Assembly: GCA_021030905.1 (NCBI GenBank)
Contig: JAGFMI010000014.1
Coordinates: forward strand, 1,116,001 to 1,180,000
Direction: 5' to 3'
DNA from: Pyrenula massariospora
Taxonomy: Eukaryota; Ascomycota; Eurotiomycetes; Pyrenulales; Pyrenulaceae
Length of the DNA stretch: 64,000 bases
The number at the start of each line of letters is the position of its first letter. Position 1 is the first letter of the stretch. The translations under genes were made by a program, and so were the position numbers. Positions 1 to 12,139 of this stretch are shown piece by piece. A model generated the notes under the pieces. That model worked only from the letters and a program-made list of their open reading frames with translations. It had not been told where the DNA came from and made no database searches.

Positions 1-3000
1 AGGACTTTACCATCTTCATCTAAGGTCAGATAAGCTTTGAGAAACCCGACTTGGAATTCTGATTTATCTGTGTAGGCATCGTCATCATAGCCAGACTTGG
101 TCAGCCACATCTTGGCAGCTGTCGTTGCGAGAGGTTCTAGCAAGCATCGAGCTGAGTCTGAGGCCGATTTCATCCACATCTCCTCGTCAGTGACCTGTTG
201 AGAGAGTGTGTGACTCTGCTTAAGCCAGTGTTGGATTTGCTCAATATTAGCATTACTGTGGAACCATGTACTCCAAAAATCGTCGCATTCACTCAAACCT
301 GAGAACAACGACCGGCACCCTGCTTCCTCATCTATATACGGTGAGTCAGTGTCCGCCGAACCTAGACCAATCTGAAGGGGTTTTTCCCTTACGGAGTAGC
401 CAGTACAGCCCTTTGACAATATAATCTCTTTCATCAGCCTCAAGGTGTCTTTTGTCAATGGTCCCCAAGTGGCTGAAGAGGTTATAAGTGGGGTAAGAGA
501 GGTAATGGAATTGGAAACATCCTAGAGAATGTTAGAGGACTTCTAGGTCTTCCAAAGGGAAACCGAGTGTGTATCAAGCATTGGATGCACAGGAGTGTCA
601 TGAGTGGCTGCGCTTTTACCTTTCGAATGAGCAAGCCGCATCATCTTCAGACAATCGATCACTATGATGATGTCTGCACGATGAACGTTCATGAGGATGG
701 GCAAAGGCTCGTGATGTCGCGTCTCAGGGTGTCCCTCGATTCGGACCATGTCGCGGAACCTTGTATGTGCAAATTCGACGATCGTCATCTTCTGATACCA
801 GTCGTAATTTTCATCGGCTTCAGTATTGGCATCTGTAGGAGAGCCATTGTTATCATTGAGAAATTCCTGCTCAGCGTCGACAAGGTCATCTGAGTCTTTT
901 GACGAAGAAGCATCGCTCTCGTCGTTAAGTGACAAGTGCATCGCTCCCGATGCGACACTCTCTGCCTGATCATCAGCTATCTCTACCTGAACTTCATCAT
1001 CTTGCCGTGGGTCAGTGACAGCATCGGGATCGTAGCCTTTTGGATAACGTAGCCTGAATATGCTGGCAAATTTTCCAGTAACATTGGCCCATAGCATCCA
1101 GTTGGTGGTTCTAGAATCCACTCTTGCAATGACATCGAGTTCCCCGAAGTTTAATGGTCGACGAGCAAAGGAAACCCATGTCAGAATCCTTGCCGTAGTA
1201 TTTGAGTCAAGCTCTGGGTCTTGGGACAGCCTCTTTAGGACAGAGAAGATCATGTCATCAAGATTGCGGGGCGGCGTAGCCAAAAGCTTGAGAATTTGGC
1301 CCTCATCTTTGCCCTTCATTTGATCGAGAATAAGTTGCGCCTCCACAATGTACGGTCAGAATTAATCATGCAAGAGTGCGGATGAGGCCCATACCCAAAG
1401 AAAGACTCCATCAGCTCCATCAAGAACTTTTTTCTGCACAATACGTACGAATTTCTTGGATCGGTCTTTAATTGCTGACTTCTTGTTCTTCATCTCCTGA
1501 ACTACTGCAAGTTTTTGTATACGGTCCAGGATATAATTTCTCAGATCTTCGTGATTCTTAAGTGGAGATACAAGAATAATCTTCTCTTCTCTATCGAAAT
1601 TCATCGAGTGAAGGTCTGAACGTAATTCTGACCGTCCGAAGATAGCAAACTGAATTCTATGTGGTCGACCTGTGCGCGTTCCTGCAACATAATCCTTGAA
1701 GAGCGTGAGTAGTCGATATCTTGTGTCATAGCTAGCTTCATCGAGCCCATCAAATACGAGAATTGTCATATGCCCTTCAGCGGCGGGGGATTGGTAGAAC
1801 TTGAGGAACACATTCTCCCAGGTGTCCTCAGCTCGAGCAGTATCGCGGGTAATTTGGCAGACCGCTGCAGCGTGCTGCTTGAACGCGAGATCTGTCTGTT
1901 GCAGCTGCCATGCCATTGTCTTGAGAATTAAGTTGGGATTACGTAAGCTTTCTTTATCCTCTCTGATATAGAAGTAGCCAACTGTGGTTCGATGAGTGAC
2001 GTCAAAAGGCTCTGCGTGGATCCGCAGCATTAAGCCAATCAACCAGGTACTCAGCATTGTCTTCCCTGACCCAGGACCTCCGAAAATCCATAGGATCGCG
2101 GCATTTTGCTGCAGCCAGAACTCAAAGAGTAATTCTTTCTGTAGCCAAGCACCACTTCCACTTAGCAAATTCTTCTTGTTCAGCGAATATAAGTCGTCGG
2201 TATCGCTAACGGCTGTGGTAAACAATATTCTTTCCATCTGCTGAAGTGTAGTCTGATCCAATTGACGATGTTGGATATTCTTAATATCGTTACCGACTGA
2301 AGAGAGCTTTTCTTCTATCGAGATCCCCTGGGCGACCGCATTCGATGCTAGGCTGACAGCTTGTTTTGTCTGCTCATACGTAATAGCTACTACCATGCGT
2401 TGCTCGTTCAAGGTGTGTCGGTTGAGTTCTTCCACCAAATCCTTAGTCTTCTCGTCTCTTCCAAGGAACGAGACCCTTAAATACTGGCCTTAGGAGGTGT
2501 CAGCCCGACTATTCTTAAGATCCTTACAAGACTTACGGAAACGTCCTCTTTTGATAAGTACTTCTGATCTTCCGATAAGACGTAGTAGACTATAGCGTGT
2601 TAGCCACATATCAGAAATATATTCTGCGGCCAAGATGACGTACAAGCCCAGCGTTGCGACGATTTTTCGTTGCAAAGCACCATCCATGGGACCGCTTGCG
2701 TATTTTGGAAGTCTCTCTGTGAACTCTGTCAACTCGGCAAAGACAGTCTGAAGCCAGTCATAAGCATTGCTGACTTCATGGGCTGCCTATCATGGCTGTC
2801 AGTCCCCATAAATAGCTTATTAACCTCCGATGAAGGTAGATATGAGATTCAGGGTATCGAAATCGCTAACATTCGGTGAACTAGTAAAACCACGATAAAA
2901 TTTCATACCGTTATAAGGTAAGCCACGCTACCAAGTACGACAGCTATTGGAAGCCCGAAAGAGCTTTTGCCAGCTATGTCGGAGCTGATTTTGCTCACCG

Positions 3001-3235
3001 TCGCGATAGGATTAAGGCACTGTTTCAGGAGCGACCATGTCTTGTCATGCCTCGTCCGAAATGTTCTGAATTCTGTTGCTCTTGACTCGACGAAATATAA
3101 AAGGTCGTTGGGTGTTTCCAGCTTCGCACTCGTCTCTTGATCCTCTATGGACCGACCAGTATCGATCTCGTACTGAAACACGGCATTGCGCCAAATATCA
3201 TCTATGTCACTGTGATTATTGTTCATAGTCATCAT
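1..3235 (-). CDS. Goodbye-NACHT NLR (STAND) protein, 3' end beyond the window
   Basis: This is a fungal NOD-like receptor: an N-terminal effector/adaptor domain, a NACHT NTPase and a C-terminal region cut off by the window edge. Exons joined by phase are 3235-2909, 2786-2537, 2488-1395, 1340-620 and 472 to the edge. The first exon (109 codons) resembles the Goodbye domain (IWRNAVFQYEIDTGRS). The NACHT P-loop GGPGSGKTML lies near residue 330 and the Walker-B-like ILVFDGLDEA follows. The 54-nt intron 1341-1394 has the donor GTATGG and branch CTGAC. Without splicing the frame meets TAA and TGA there, so these are intronic stops, not damage. The intron 473-619 is the least certain. Proteins of this class act in non-self recognition and programmed cell death; that role is inferred here. 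The repeat domain that would show the ligand type is not visible. Confidence 0.85.
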
Positions 3236-4334
3236 TTCTCAGCAAGAGAGACCAACAGATACTGGGAGGAGGGAGAATAATCAGGAAAAGCGAAAAGTAA
3301 GATCTTGCACCCTACAGACAAGGCTACCATAGCGATATAGCTACAGCAGCGAGGAAGCAGGCTTGCGGCACAGGGTTGATCGCAAGGCTGAGGGCATTAC
3401 AAAACATGAATGACGTGTACTACGTCTCAGGTCTATTAAATTTAAGTGGGTCTTCTGTACTTTTGGTTATTAGACGTATATATTTCAGAATAAGCTGTCC
3501 AAACCCGCTGGAAGAATTGTACGTGTGTAAAACGCGATGGCGCAGTGGAGGCCGCTAAAATTTAATTGGCCTGTGACCATAGTAGCATGCGTGATGTTGG
3601 ACCAAAGAGCGAATTAGTTCACACTGGAAATTCGCTTGCGACTTTAAAGTTTTTCAGCCGCGTCACAAGCCTAAGAGTACTTTATTTGCGATAATGGCTA
3701 GCAAGAGCCTTTCTACAGCCTAAAAAATCATGTCACCGGATGGCAGCAGCGATTAGCGGCCCAGTGTCAAGGATAGCATGTAACAAAATGAGAAGTTTGG
3801 CGCGGCAGAAAATAATGACATAGTGAAAGAAGTACCTAGGTATGGCTTAGTGAGAAATAAGGAGATAGAAGGAGGGTAGGGATTATAGTGACGTTGTATA
3901 CAAGACGTTCTAGGCCAGATCATTCAGGAGGACACCATTCAATGCCAGAAATCAGGTTCGATTGTTCCTCTATTTCGAGAAAGGAGATTGACATAAATCT
4001 AAAATCCGAACTAAGCATGCCAGACCTAAGTATTTTGAGCTGTGCCATCTAACATACAGGTCTACGATATTTATTAAGGCCAGGTGTCAGAGGTCGTGGC
4101 GCGTCTAATGTACGCCGGATGGGCGCCAATGTTAAACGTCTTCTGACACCCCACCGTGAATCTGTAAGAGAATAGGACCGGCACCTCTCCTCCCACAACA
4201 CGGATTTCACAACCTTGGCGAGTTGGCTCTGTAGGCTCTCCAGTCAGCTTCTTCCAAAATAAACCGCGACAAAACGTCGTTATGAGGAAATCGATCTACA
4301 TCATCTAACTCTCCTCCCAGTCACACGAAAGAAC
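3236..4334. other. intergenic region, no gene seen
   Basis: About 1.1 kb separates the divergent NLR and Scm3-like genes. It has only short unconvincing frames. A run at about 3533-3548 looks like a tRNA A-box, but no matching B-box or acceptor stem follows. I see no other structure. Confidence 0.5.
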
Positions 4335-5348
4335 ATGGAGCCTCTACCAAAACGTCCCCGCCTCTCCTCCGTATTCCCAGATCCCATTCCGCCCAGCCAG
4401 TCCCTCGAGACTGCTCGCAGACATAACGACACCAAACTTCGCTCTGCTTTCCAGTCAATTTTTGACAAATATTCGCGAGACTTCACAGGCATCGGAGATG
4501 AATTCGATCTCAAGACCGGTCAGATAATCGTCAACAATGGCCACATACAGCGCCTCGAACATGAAGGCGACGTTGGCGAAAGGAAAAAAAGTCTACGGAA
4601 ACCCATACAGAGATCAGAGAAGGACAAGAGAAGGCAAAGAGCAAAGACCCCCGGAGGAAGGCTCCTGACCGCAGTCATGATGCAAAACCACAGCGGAGAA
4701 GAGCTCGACTCCACCTTCAATGACATCAAAACACCGTTCGCCCTCGACACAGAACACCGGTGGAACTCTACAGACAACACTTCCGACCGAGACAGCATCT
4801 TCGACGACCTCGACGATCATCCCCCCTTAGCTACCAACACCCAACGAGCCGACAGCCCAGACTCCCTCCTCGACGCACCAGCCCACCCCGAACCACCCCA
4901 CTCCCCCTCCCTCAGCGCTGACTCCCTCCTCGAACTCACCGAACCAATCCCTGCCCGAGAACCCCCCTATGACTCCAACTCAGACCCAGACTCAGACCAA
5001 GAACCATCCCCAACCATCGACTACGTCGCCTCCTGGCTCGCCGGAAACCCCCTCCCAACCCCGTCGGAGCCCTCCATCCCATCTCCCCCTCGGCGGTCCC
5101 TCAGCCCCAACCCGTCCCCGCCAAATACCACAAACAACACAATAGAACAGCCCAGGCCCGCCTCTCACGCGCCATCACAGTTGAATCATCGTGTCCCCAA
5201 CCGGCCCAGAGCATCACCCAAGGCTGCCCCCGAAACGTCTTCCCGCCAGCAGAGAAGATCTACTACGTCGAATCGCAAGATCCCGCCTCGGCCCATCTCG
5301 ATCTCGAGCACCAGCTCGACCTCCGCCGACCCTTTGCAGGAGGATTGA
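4335..5348 (+). CDS. Scm3-like CENP-A (Cse4) chaperone, candidate
   Basis: This is a single-exon frame of 337 residues. Residues about 39-71 hold the recognisable block: FQSIFDKYSRDF, then GIGDEFDLKTGQIIVNNGHI. This matches the conserved Scm3/HJURP pattern (DEIDL.TGEIVVDNGH) used by fungal Scm3 proteins to bind centromeric histone H3. The rest is low-complexity Ser/Pro/Asp-rich sequence, as is usual in this fast-evolving family. A basic stretch follows the motif at about residues 80-105. The ATG sits after AAC and has no in-frame competitor. If correct, it works in the nucleus to deliver CENP-A to centromeres. The assignment rests on one motif, so other disordered nuclear proteins remain possible. 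It converges on ERO1, with 391 bp between stops. Confidence 0.6.
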   Translation: MEPLPKRPRLSSVFPDPIPPSQSLETARRHNDTKLRSAFQSIFDKYSRDFTGIGDEFDLKTGQIIVNNGHIQRLEHEGDVGERKKSLRKPIQRSEKDKRRQRAKTPGGRLLTAVMMQNHSGEELDSTFNDIKTPFALDTEHRWNSTDNTSDRDSIFDDLDDHPPLATNTQRADSPDSLLDAPAHPEPPHSPSLSADSLLELTEPIPAREPPYDSNSDPDSDQEPSPTIDYVASWLAGNPLPTPSEPSIPSPPRRSLSPNPSPPNTTNNTIEQPRPASHAPSQLNHRVPNRPRASPKAAPETSSRQQRRSTTSNRKIPPRPISISSTSSTSADPLQED

Positions 5349-5739
5349 GCCACGACTCTAGCTTTGACTTCTGGCAGTTTACTGGGTAGACCTGGATGGT
5401 TGGCACGAGACCATCTTAAATGAATTCGCAATATTATAGCCACGGCGCAAACTGTCTGCTTCCGTGTAGATGAAGCTATGTTCAGACTGTATTTTAGTTT
5501 AATATAGTTGTATGATATCATATGTCACACCGAAACCTATGCATCAATCCAGTACCCTCGGTGACAACGCACTATCAGCCGCTCTATGGGCAGCCCTGCA
5601 CCCTATCCAAATGCCAATTGCAAAATACCAAACACCAACCCAATGCATGCAAGTATGCTCGCTAAACGCTCAAAACACACCAAATATAAAACATCTACTT
5701 CCCACAGGAATCCCACAAAGCAAAAGCCCAACCGCGCTC

Positions 5740-7650
5740 TCACAGCTCACTCCTCCCCGGAAACAAATCCTCCCTCTTCGGCAACCGCACGTCCCAACTC
5801 CGATCCGGCACCGGCAGCCCCAGCCAGTAATTCCACGCTCGGTTCATCTCCATGATGAAGATCGCCCACCTACATCCTAATTAGCTCCTAACACGATCTA
5901 AAAAAAAAATAGAAATCATGAGTGGGGCTTACGCTTTGAACGGCAACGCAAGCCAGCTCCCCAGAACCCACTTGTACGCGCGCCAGACGGCGTCGAATTC
6001 CTCCCAGAAGATGTCCGAGAGGGTCTGCTCGGCATCAGGCGGATCATTGGAGTGGGCGTCTTCGTCGTCGTACTCGATGGGCTCCTCTTGCGGAGCACTG
6101 AGCTCTTCGGGGGCGGAACTTAGCGGGTCGCGGAGGAGGCTCTCGTCGCCGCTTTCGACTGCGGCGCGGAATTTTGAGATGGCGGATAGGCTGTGTGAAA
6201 TGCGTCCGAGCGTGTTGACGAGGGCGACGAGCTCGGTTCGGCGAAGATGGGGGTTCTCGCCGTTCTTGGTCTCGTCGAACTCGAAGAGAACTTTCAGCGC
6301 GGCGCCGTATCCGGCGGTTTGGAGCTTGCCCCAGAGCCGGCACTTGTCGCAGCCTACGCAGTCCATGATCCGGCTTACGTTGCGGAAACGGTGTTTGAAA
6401 TCCTCCTTGAGGCCAAGGACGGCCGGGTCCTGGAACATGAGGGTCTCGTCGAAAGTAGGGGAACTGGTAGCAGTCAAATCGGCTAGTTCGAGGACTTTTT
6501 GTTTTGTCGATCGATCTTGCTCGATGTCGCCAGAGCAAAATGTGTAGTGGTCGAGCGGTTTGACGAGCTTGGCGATGGCGCGGGTTACGAGGGCGAAGTT
6601 GAAGTACAGGTTGGAGATTCGTTCTGGGTGGGAGTGCAAGCGTTCTTTGTAGCAGGTGGTATTGCGGGTCCATTCCCCGGTTCGTTGATCGAAGTAGTCC
6701 CAGCAAAGATGCGTGGAGATGGAGGCGTGCATACCGCTTATAATGCGGTAGAAGGCACGTTGTTCAAGACATTCGTCGTCCAAGGGGTCAATCTCGTCGT
6801 AGGCACCAGACCCAAGGTGCTGGCGGCCGTACTCGTTCAGAACGCTTTTGAAATCTTGTGCAGCTTCTTGACCACCGAACGTAAGGGATTGGCTAGAGGG
6901 GAAAGATGATGGTAATGGTTTCGAGAAGCAGTTTTCTTTGTAGATAGCGTCCCAGACCTGACGGGCACCAGGCCCGGCGTATCCAGTAAACCGCTCGGTA
7001 TTGTTAACCAACGAGACGTAATCGCCTTTTGCGCTTGCACCTTCATCTTCTGGAACACAATAGTCTCTTTCATCGCATTCATCATCAACTTCCAACACGC
7101 AGCTCTCATCCACGCCCTCTCCTAGCATTCCTTGTAACGGTTTTTCCTTCGGTCTTTCTTCTTGCTGCTTTTTCCCAGGATGCGTCGCTTTTAGTCCCTC
7201 AAGTTTGCTGAGCTCTTCTGCTCTCCATATTGGCGGAATGTCCTCCTCATTCTCTAGGGTATCCACTGCACACGCTCGGTTCCCACACATGCTGTTGGCA
7301 TCCGACCAAAAAGGGCATACTTTATTGAACAGATTTAATCTATAATATGCAAAAAAGTCCGTCTCTTGAGTGAGCTCCCGGAGCGATGGAGCGATCTCCG
7401 CGTTTAGAGCGTCGAGGGTAGAAAAGGAGGCACATGCATCCGACACGATGGCTTTTGGGTCAATCTGATCAATACGACGTGAGTACACGATTCGAGAGGG
7501 TCTAGCAGAGGAATAATGATGAGATGCGCTACCTACAGCGCATGACGATGAGCCCTCGGTCTTACTATTCCTCGCCGTTTGGCTCCTGCCATGAGTGGGT
7601 GACAGGAGGGCAAAGACGGCGAGGTAGAAGACATGGGCTGCAGACCGCAT
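5740..7650 (-). CDS. ERO1: ERO1 endoplasmic reticulum thiol oxidase
   Basis: Ero1 is the FAD-dependent oxidase of the ER lumen that re-oxidises protein disulfide isomerase. Exons are 7650-5933 and 5869-5740, giving about 615 residues. The intron 5870-5932 (GTAAGC...GTAG) restores the C-terminal block with NYWLGLPVPDRSW. The start is the ATG at 7650 in the context ACCATGC, followed by a signal peptide (MRSAAHVFYLAVFALL). A CGNRAC pair near residue 120 fits the shuttle cysteines, and CVGCDKC near residue 430 fits the active-site CxxC region. The motif HLCWDYFD and the NLYFNFALVTRA block are also typical of the family. It shares a 768-bp divergent promoter with the CH/IQ protein gene. Expression would be expected to follow the unfolded protein response, but I could not identify a convincing UPR element. 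Confidence 0.95.
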
Positions 7651-8418
7651 GGTGATGATCCGCCGATACAATCGAGTGCTGCACTCGAATTCTTTTTACC
7701 TCCAGAGTTTATCACCGCGCAGCCCCCATGCGCGGCGGTGAGCAACAGTGGGCGGCGGTTCGCTTTGTTGGCTGATGTTGTTCGAGGTGGCGGCAACTAA
7801 GTGATCAGGGCTTTGTTGGGAGCGAGAGACACTGGAAGTAAGAGGAAGAATATCTACGAATGAGAAGAAAAGAGAGCGCAGGGCTCGTGCACAGTTTGTC
7901 AGATCAAGTAATCCTCGATGATGGCACTGACTAAAAGTTGCGTGGGGAGAAGGTTGAAGCCACGGTTTCTCGAAATTCTGGAAACGTGGCGTTCTGCCAA
8001 TTCGGTGCCACCATGCAGCTACCCGGCGCAGGTTTTCCCTGAATCACAGGAATTTTAGAAGATTTTGCTGTATTCAGGGACAATTACCAGCAGAAATAGG
8101 TCATACGCTGAGTACGAACGGCTCAATTTACAAATGCGCAAGATAATTTGATGTATGGGGGTTTTCGACCCTGCGGAGGCAGTTTGTAAGCGGCGAATGG
8201 GTCGCAAACCCCTGGGGCCACAGATGCAGCCGAGTCGATCTGTTGCCGTGCCAACAGAAACCACAGCAAACCTGTAAACAGTTTGCCACCGTCACTTCTA
8301 ACGTTGAAGACACCGAAATGTTATTATTAGGAATGAGAGAATCTATGTTGTAAGGCTGAGGAACTTGAATATCCACTGTATCGCCTATTAGCACACAACG
8401 CTCGTCTGAACATCGGCC
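7651..8418. promoter_or_regulatory. divergent promoter region between ERO1 and the CH/IQ gene
   Basis: This 768-bp gap lies between two outward-facing starts and must hold both promoters. A CCAAT box (about 7997-8001) with a nearby CGTGG (about 7985-7989) is visible, but the spacing does not match a standard ER-stress element. No open frame here looks coding. Confidence 0.4.
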
Positions 8419-11400
8419 ATGCATGGCACCGCGGAGGCGACACCGTGCCCAGAAAATTACCACACTTCACTACGGAAGTCACTGGCCAGCAGCAATGGCA
8501 ATGACACTACCGAGATTGACTTTACCACCGAATTTCGACACTCACTGCGGGCTGCTGCACCGCGCAGACGCCAAACCAACGTCAGAGCACGGCCCAATGG
8601 CGGAACAGCATTCACCATACACGAAGACGCAGAAGCACAACCTTTCACAGAAAGGAGAGCAGGGGCAAACAATAATTTCGCGCGCAAGAGCAGTATCATG
8701 GCACAGCCAGCTCAGAGATTCAAGCCAAGAGTGAGCTTCATGCCAGGGATCGACGAGAATCAGAGCATAGCACAAATTCTCCCAAAACCACATTCACCGC
8801 AAACTCGAGTCGAGCCTGTGATGCCAAGCAATGTTCGAGATGACAAATTAAAGAGGCCGGCACGAAGAGGGACAATTTATGTGCCGTCGGATGATACAAC
8901 AATGCCCACGATGTTCATGGGCGTCTTCAGTCCAATCAAAAACTTTCCCATGCAGCAGCAGTGTCCGCAGTCCCAGGAGGGAATTGAGGTGACTGGCATT
9001 GCAGCCCAAATGGCGCAGAAAAGAGGACCACGTAAATCTTTGGTTGCAGCACCACCAAAACGCGCTCCTTTACAGAACCCTCTAAGACCTGTCCAAGAGA
9101 CGAGCGGAGCAGGCGACATCCCTGGACAAAAGACGGGAAAGGAAAACATCCCTCCAGGCTTCGAGGGTGAAATTAGGAAAGGACCTCAAAAGAAAACGGA
9201 TGATCTTGAGGATCTATTCGATATCGGAAAACACAACCGAACGCGAATAAGGCACTCCATTCTCAAACAGCCAGATCATGCTCGCCGTACATCGATTGTT
9301 CAGCCAACCAGCCAAGAACAAAATTACTACAAAGGCCATTCAACGCAGAATTTGATCAAAAAGTCATCTGTCCGCGCACCTCCCCGGAGATCAATAGTCC
9401 CATTAGGTCCAAATACCTGCACTTCGGTAGCAGACGATCGGGCAGCTAAAGCATTACAAACAAAGGACGCATGTGCAACGATGACAAGTAAACCACAATC
9501 ACAAGTTGAGGACCCTGGTAGACTCGCAACAAGGAGCACAATTGAGACTCGACACAAGAATCCGCCTGCGAAATTGACGATACCTGCTATCAGCTCAAGC
9601 CTTAATCAGCAGACATACCCTCGCATCAGTGAAGACATTCACGACCCATCAATGTACGAGGACAATTGGCTTTCTCACCAAGAGATTGCGATTACCGAGC
9701 TTGTGAACAATCTCTTCGTACAATCAAACTCACTTGAAAGGCGTCAAGGTCGCTTGCTACGGTCAGATCTCCTGGAGCTATATCAGTCAGAGAGCTTTTC
9801 TCTCCTGCATAAGCGGCTCCAGGCTTCGATCCTTTATGGAGCTCTTAGTATTCCCAAGGAAAATTTGGGCAAGGCGTCAAGGTTCAAAGATGACCTTGGT
9901 GCTCGGAAAGCGTTTCTTGACCTCTGGCTGAAAACATACCAACCTGTGTACCTGAAGGCCGCTGCGGAGGTCGTCATTGGGCGGCGGTGCCCAGGATCAC
10001 CAAAGTCCACACCGAGGAATTCGCATACAGGATCAAGTCCTCCAAGCCAGCGCTCTCCAAGAATTAGTCGTCAGACGGTATCTACGTTTCTAGAAACGTT
10101 CTTGATTCGTAATGAAGATGTAGCCCAGCCGAGCACCCAAGTAGCTGCGTGGTCTTACCGTCGCATTCTTCAGCGGTCTCTTCTGCTTATTCGCCTCCTT
10201 GATGTCGCAAAGCGAAATGACGGTTTACTACCGCTTCCACTTTTTGTTGCATCATCTGCCCACAAGTCTTCTGCTAGTCTCCTCCAAGCTCTGGCTAGCA
10301 TGCTCTTGCCCTCGATTGGAGATATTAGTCGCCCTCTACTGCATCTGGATTATGTTGTATCCCATGTGCAATATCCTCTTGAAGAGTACAAGTACACCAT
10401 TAACAACCTGGCGACCGACCTGCGCGATGGTGTTCGCCTCACTAGACTGGTAGAACTTCTACTCTACCCTTCCTCATCTCGACTTCTCGATCGGATCAGC
10501 GACACCGATGCCACTACCACCATTGCCATGCCGACAGGCGAGGTCCTCTCCCTGATCGAAGGCGAGCACGATTGGCCACTCAGCCAGCATCTAAGATTTC
10601 CGTGTCTGGGTCGCGCCCCGAAAGTCTTCAACGTTCAGATTGCGCTCAGCGCATTGAGTGGTGTAGGAGGGGTAGGCACTATGGTTAAAGGAGTTACGGC
10701 TGACGACATCGTTGATGGCTATCGAGAAAAGACAGTAAAACTCTTGTGGGGTTTGGTGGGCAAATGGGGTATGGAAGGGTTGATCGATTTTGAAGACCTC
10801 AGACGCGAAGTGCAGAGACTCCGTCGCGTGAACGCTCGGTACTTTTCAGATCAAGAAGATGACCTTGATGACGACGATTTGGAAGACCTGGAAGGCTTGG
10901 TCAAACACCGCCATATCTTCAAGTCATGGGCTTCGGCAATAAGTATTCCACGCGGCATTTCAGTCGATAACCTCAGCACGTCCTTTCCCGACGGTCAAAT
11001 CTTTTCAGCGATCGTCGACGCATACGCGTCTTTCCTCAATAGTGCCACGAGAGATCGACTTGACAAAAATGCTAGTCTAGATGCTCGGCTGCAGGCTCTT
11101 GGCTGCAATGCGCAATTTTCCTCGCTCTTTGCATCGAATGGAGCCAGAATTTTTGATAGGGATACTACACTTGCAGCACTAGCATTTCTAGCGTCGAGAT
11201 TGCTTGGAGCATCGAGGCGGGTGAGAGCCGCGACCGTGGTCCAAAGATTATGGCGGAGAATTAATGCTCAGAGGGTGATGAGGAAGAGGGTGGTCTGCAG
11301 AAGACTGGCGAGGGAGTGTGCGATGGTTGTAACGATGAAGGAGAGGGTTTGCTGGGCCAAGGGTGTGCTGTGGAAAGCGTGGAAGGCCTATCTTGCCAGA

Positions 11401-11475
11401 ACAAAGGCCGTCCATACTCGGATAGGACAGACACCAAAGGGAGACGAGATGGGAGATATCTGGCTGCAGCTATGA
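8419..11475 (+). CDS. ASPM-like calponin-homology/IQ-motif protein
   Basis: This is an intron-free frame of 1018 residues. The first 400 residues are basic, Ser/Pro-rich and probably disordered. From about residue 640 there is a calponin-homology-like segment (LEEYKYTINNLATDLRDGVR, then LTRLVELLLY), the hallmark of ASPM/abnormal-spindle proteins. The last 90 residues are rich in Arg and Trp with IQ-like motifs (ATVVQRLWRRINAQR, and KAWKAYLARTK), which would bind calmodulin-type light chains. In animals, ASPM acts at spindle poles; fungal members are largely uncharacterised, so a microtubule or spindle role is inference. The ATG at 8419 opens the frame. It is the partner of ERO1 across a divergent promoter. 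Confidence 0.8.
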   Translation: MHGTAEATPCPENYHTSLRKSLASSNGNDTTEIDFTTEFRHSLRAAAPRRRQTNVRARPNGGTAFTIHEDAEAQPFTERRAGANNNFARKSSIMAQPAQRFKPRVSFMPGIDENQSIAQILPKPHSPQTRVEPVMPSNVRDDKLKRPARRGTIYVPSDDTTMPTMFMGVFSPIKNFPMQQQCPQSQEGIEVTGIAAQMAQKRGPRKSLVAAPPKRAPLQNPLRPVQETSGAGDIPGQKTGKENIPPGFEGEIRKGPQKKTDDLEDLFDIGKHNRTRIRHSILKQPDHARRTSIVQPTSQEQNYYKGHSTQNLIKKSSVRAPPRRSIVPLGPNTCTSVADDRAAKALQTKDACATMTSKPQSQVEDPGRLATRSTIETRHKNPPAKLTIPAISSSLNQQTYPRISEDIHDPSMYEDNWLSHQEIAITELVNNLFVQSNSLERRQGRLLRSDLLELYQSESFSLLHKRLQASILYGALSIPKENLGKASRFKDDLGARKAFLDLWLKTYQPVYLKAAAEVVIGRRCPGSPKSTPRNSHTGSSPPSQRSPRISRQTVSTFLETFLIRNEDVAQPSTQVAAWSYRRILQRSLLLIRLLDVAKRNDGLLPLPLFVASSAHKSSASLLQALASMLLPSIGDISRPLLHLDYVVSHVQYPLEEYKYTINNLATDLRDGVRLTRLVELLLYPSSSRLLDRISDTDATTTIAMPTGEVLSLIEGEHDWPLSQHLRFPCLGRAPKVFNVQIALSALSGVGGVGTMVKGVTADDIVDGYREKTVKLLWGLVGKWGMEGLIDFEDLRREVQRLRRVNARYFSDQEDDLDDDDLEDLEGLVKHRHIFKSWASAISIPRGISVDNLSTSFPDGQIFSAIVDAYASFLNSATRDRLDKNASLDARLQALGCNAQFSSLFASNGARIFDRDTTLAALAFLASRLLGASRRVRAATVVQRLWRRINAQRVMRKRVVCRRLARECAMVVTMKERVCWAKGVLWKAWKAYLARTKAVHTRIGQTPKGDEMGDIWLQL

Positions 11476-12139
11476 GATGTATGGCCCAGAGTCGTCAAAT
11501 CCTGGGATGAATATAGAACCAAATTTTCAAGGCATCAAATGGTCAATAGTAGTATACGGTTCGTGGAATATATCGCAATCCTTGCAATTTGGCTTGAGAA
11601 CCTTTGGGTCTCATGAATAAGATCCAACATCGATATCGCTTCTGATTGTCCACTAGGTCCGTCTTGTTGATCAGCTTGTTTTTTCAGGATCCGTTGCCAT
11701 TGCCGCACAGTGCTCGCTGGTCTCGGGAAGTGGCCTCATTAAGTCCTGAGCAGCCGGTGGGAAGGTAGCGCGCGACTGTTCCGTTTCTGGCAAACAGCTC
11801 CATCCCCCGGTGACGCCATCTTCCACTTTTTTTCTACCTCCGCATTCTGCAACCGCGTCTCCGCAATCAACAAAGTCTGGATAGAAATCATCTTCTATCG
11901 AGGCTAAATGCCTCCTCACAAGGACCTACCATGCACACCCCGCCGTGTAACCTGAATAGCTCGCACACTATTGATTTTGAAAGGTAATTAGAGGTACCCT
12001 CGGCAAAGTAGGGACCGAATGATGTAGACGAGGAGCATCTGTAGCTCTACATATTTCCTTGACCGAAGTTCCTATGTTCTTGGTTTCCGTACGCCTCTGC
12101 TTGTTGCTCTCGTCTTCTCCTGATTTTGGTCTATCGACA
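11476..12139. other. intergenic region with one weak minus-strand frame
   Basis: The gap separates the CH/IQ gene from the GH1 gene. A minus-strand frame at 11671-11919 (82 codons, beginning at GTG) reads smoothly, but it lacks an ATG and I found no convincing upstream exon. I do not call it a gene. Confidence 0.4.

Noticed and set aside
1341-1394. Two in-frame stops in the NLR gene, first taken as pseudogene damage
   Set aside because: They lie inside a 54-nt intron with good borders and branch site; removal joins GVFLW to AQLILDQMK in phase.
3533-3610. tRNA-like A-box
   Set aside because: No B-box, anticodon stem or acceptor stem could be formed nearby.
7651-8418. ER-stress element in the ERO1 promoter
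   Set aside because: CCAAT and CCACG-like cores occur but not at the spacing of a known element.
11671-11919. Possible 82-codon secreted-protein exon on the minus strand
   Set aside because: No ATG, and no upstream exon with a usable splice junction was found.
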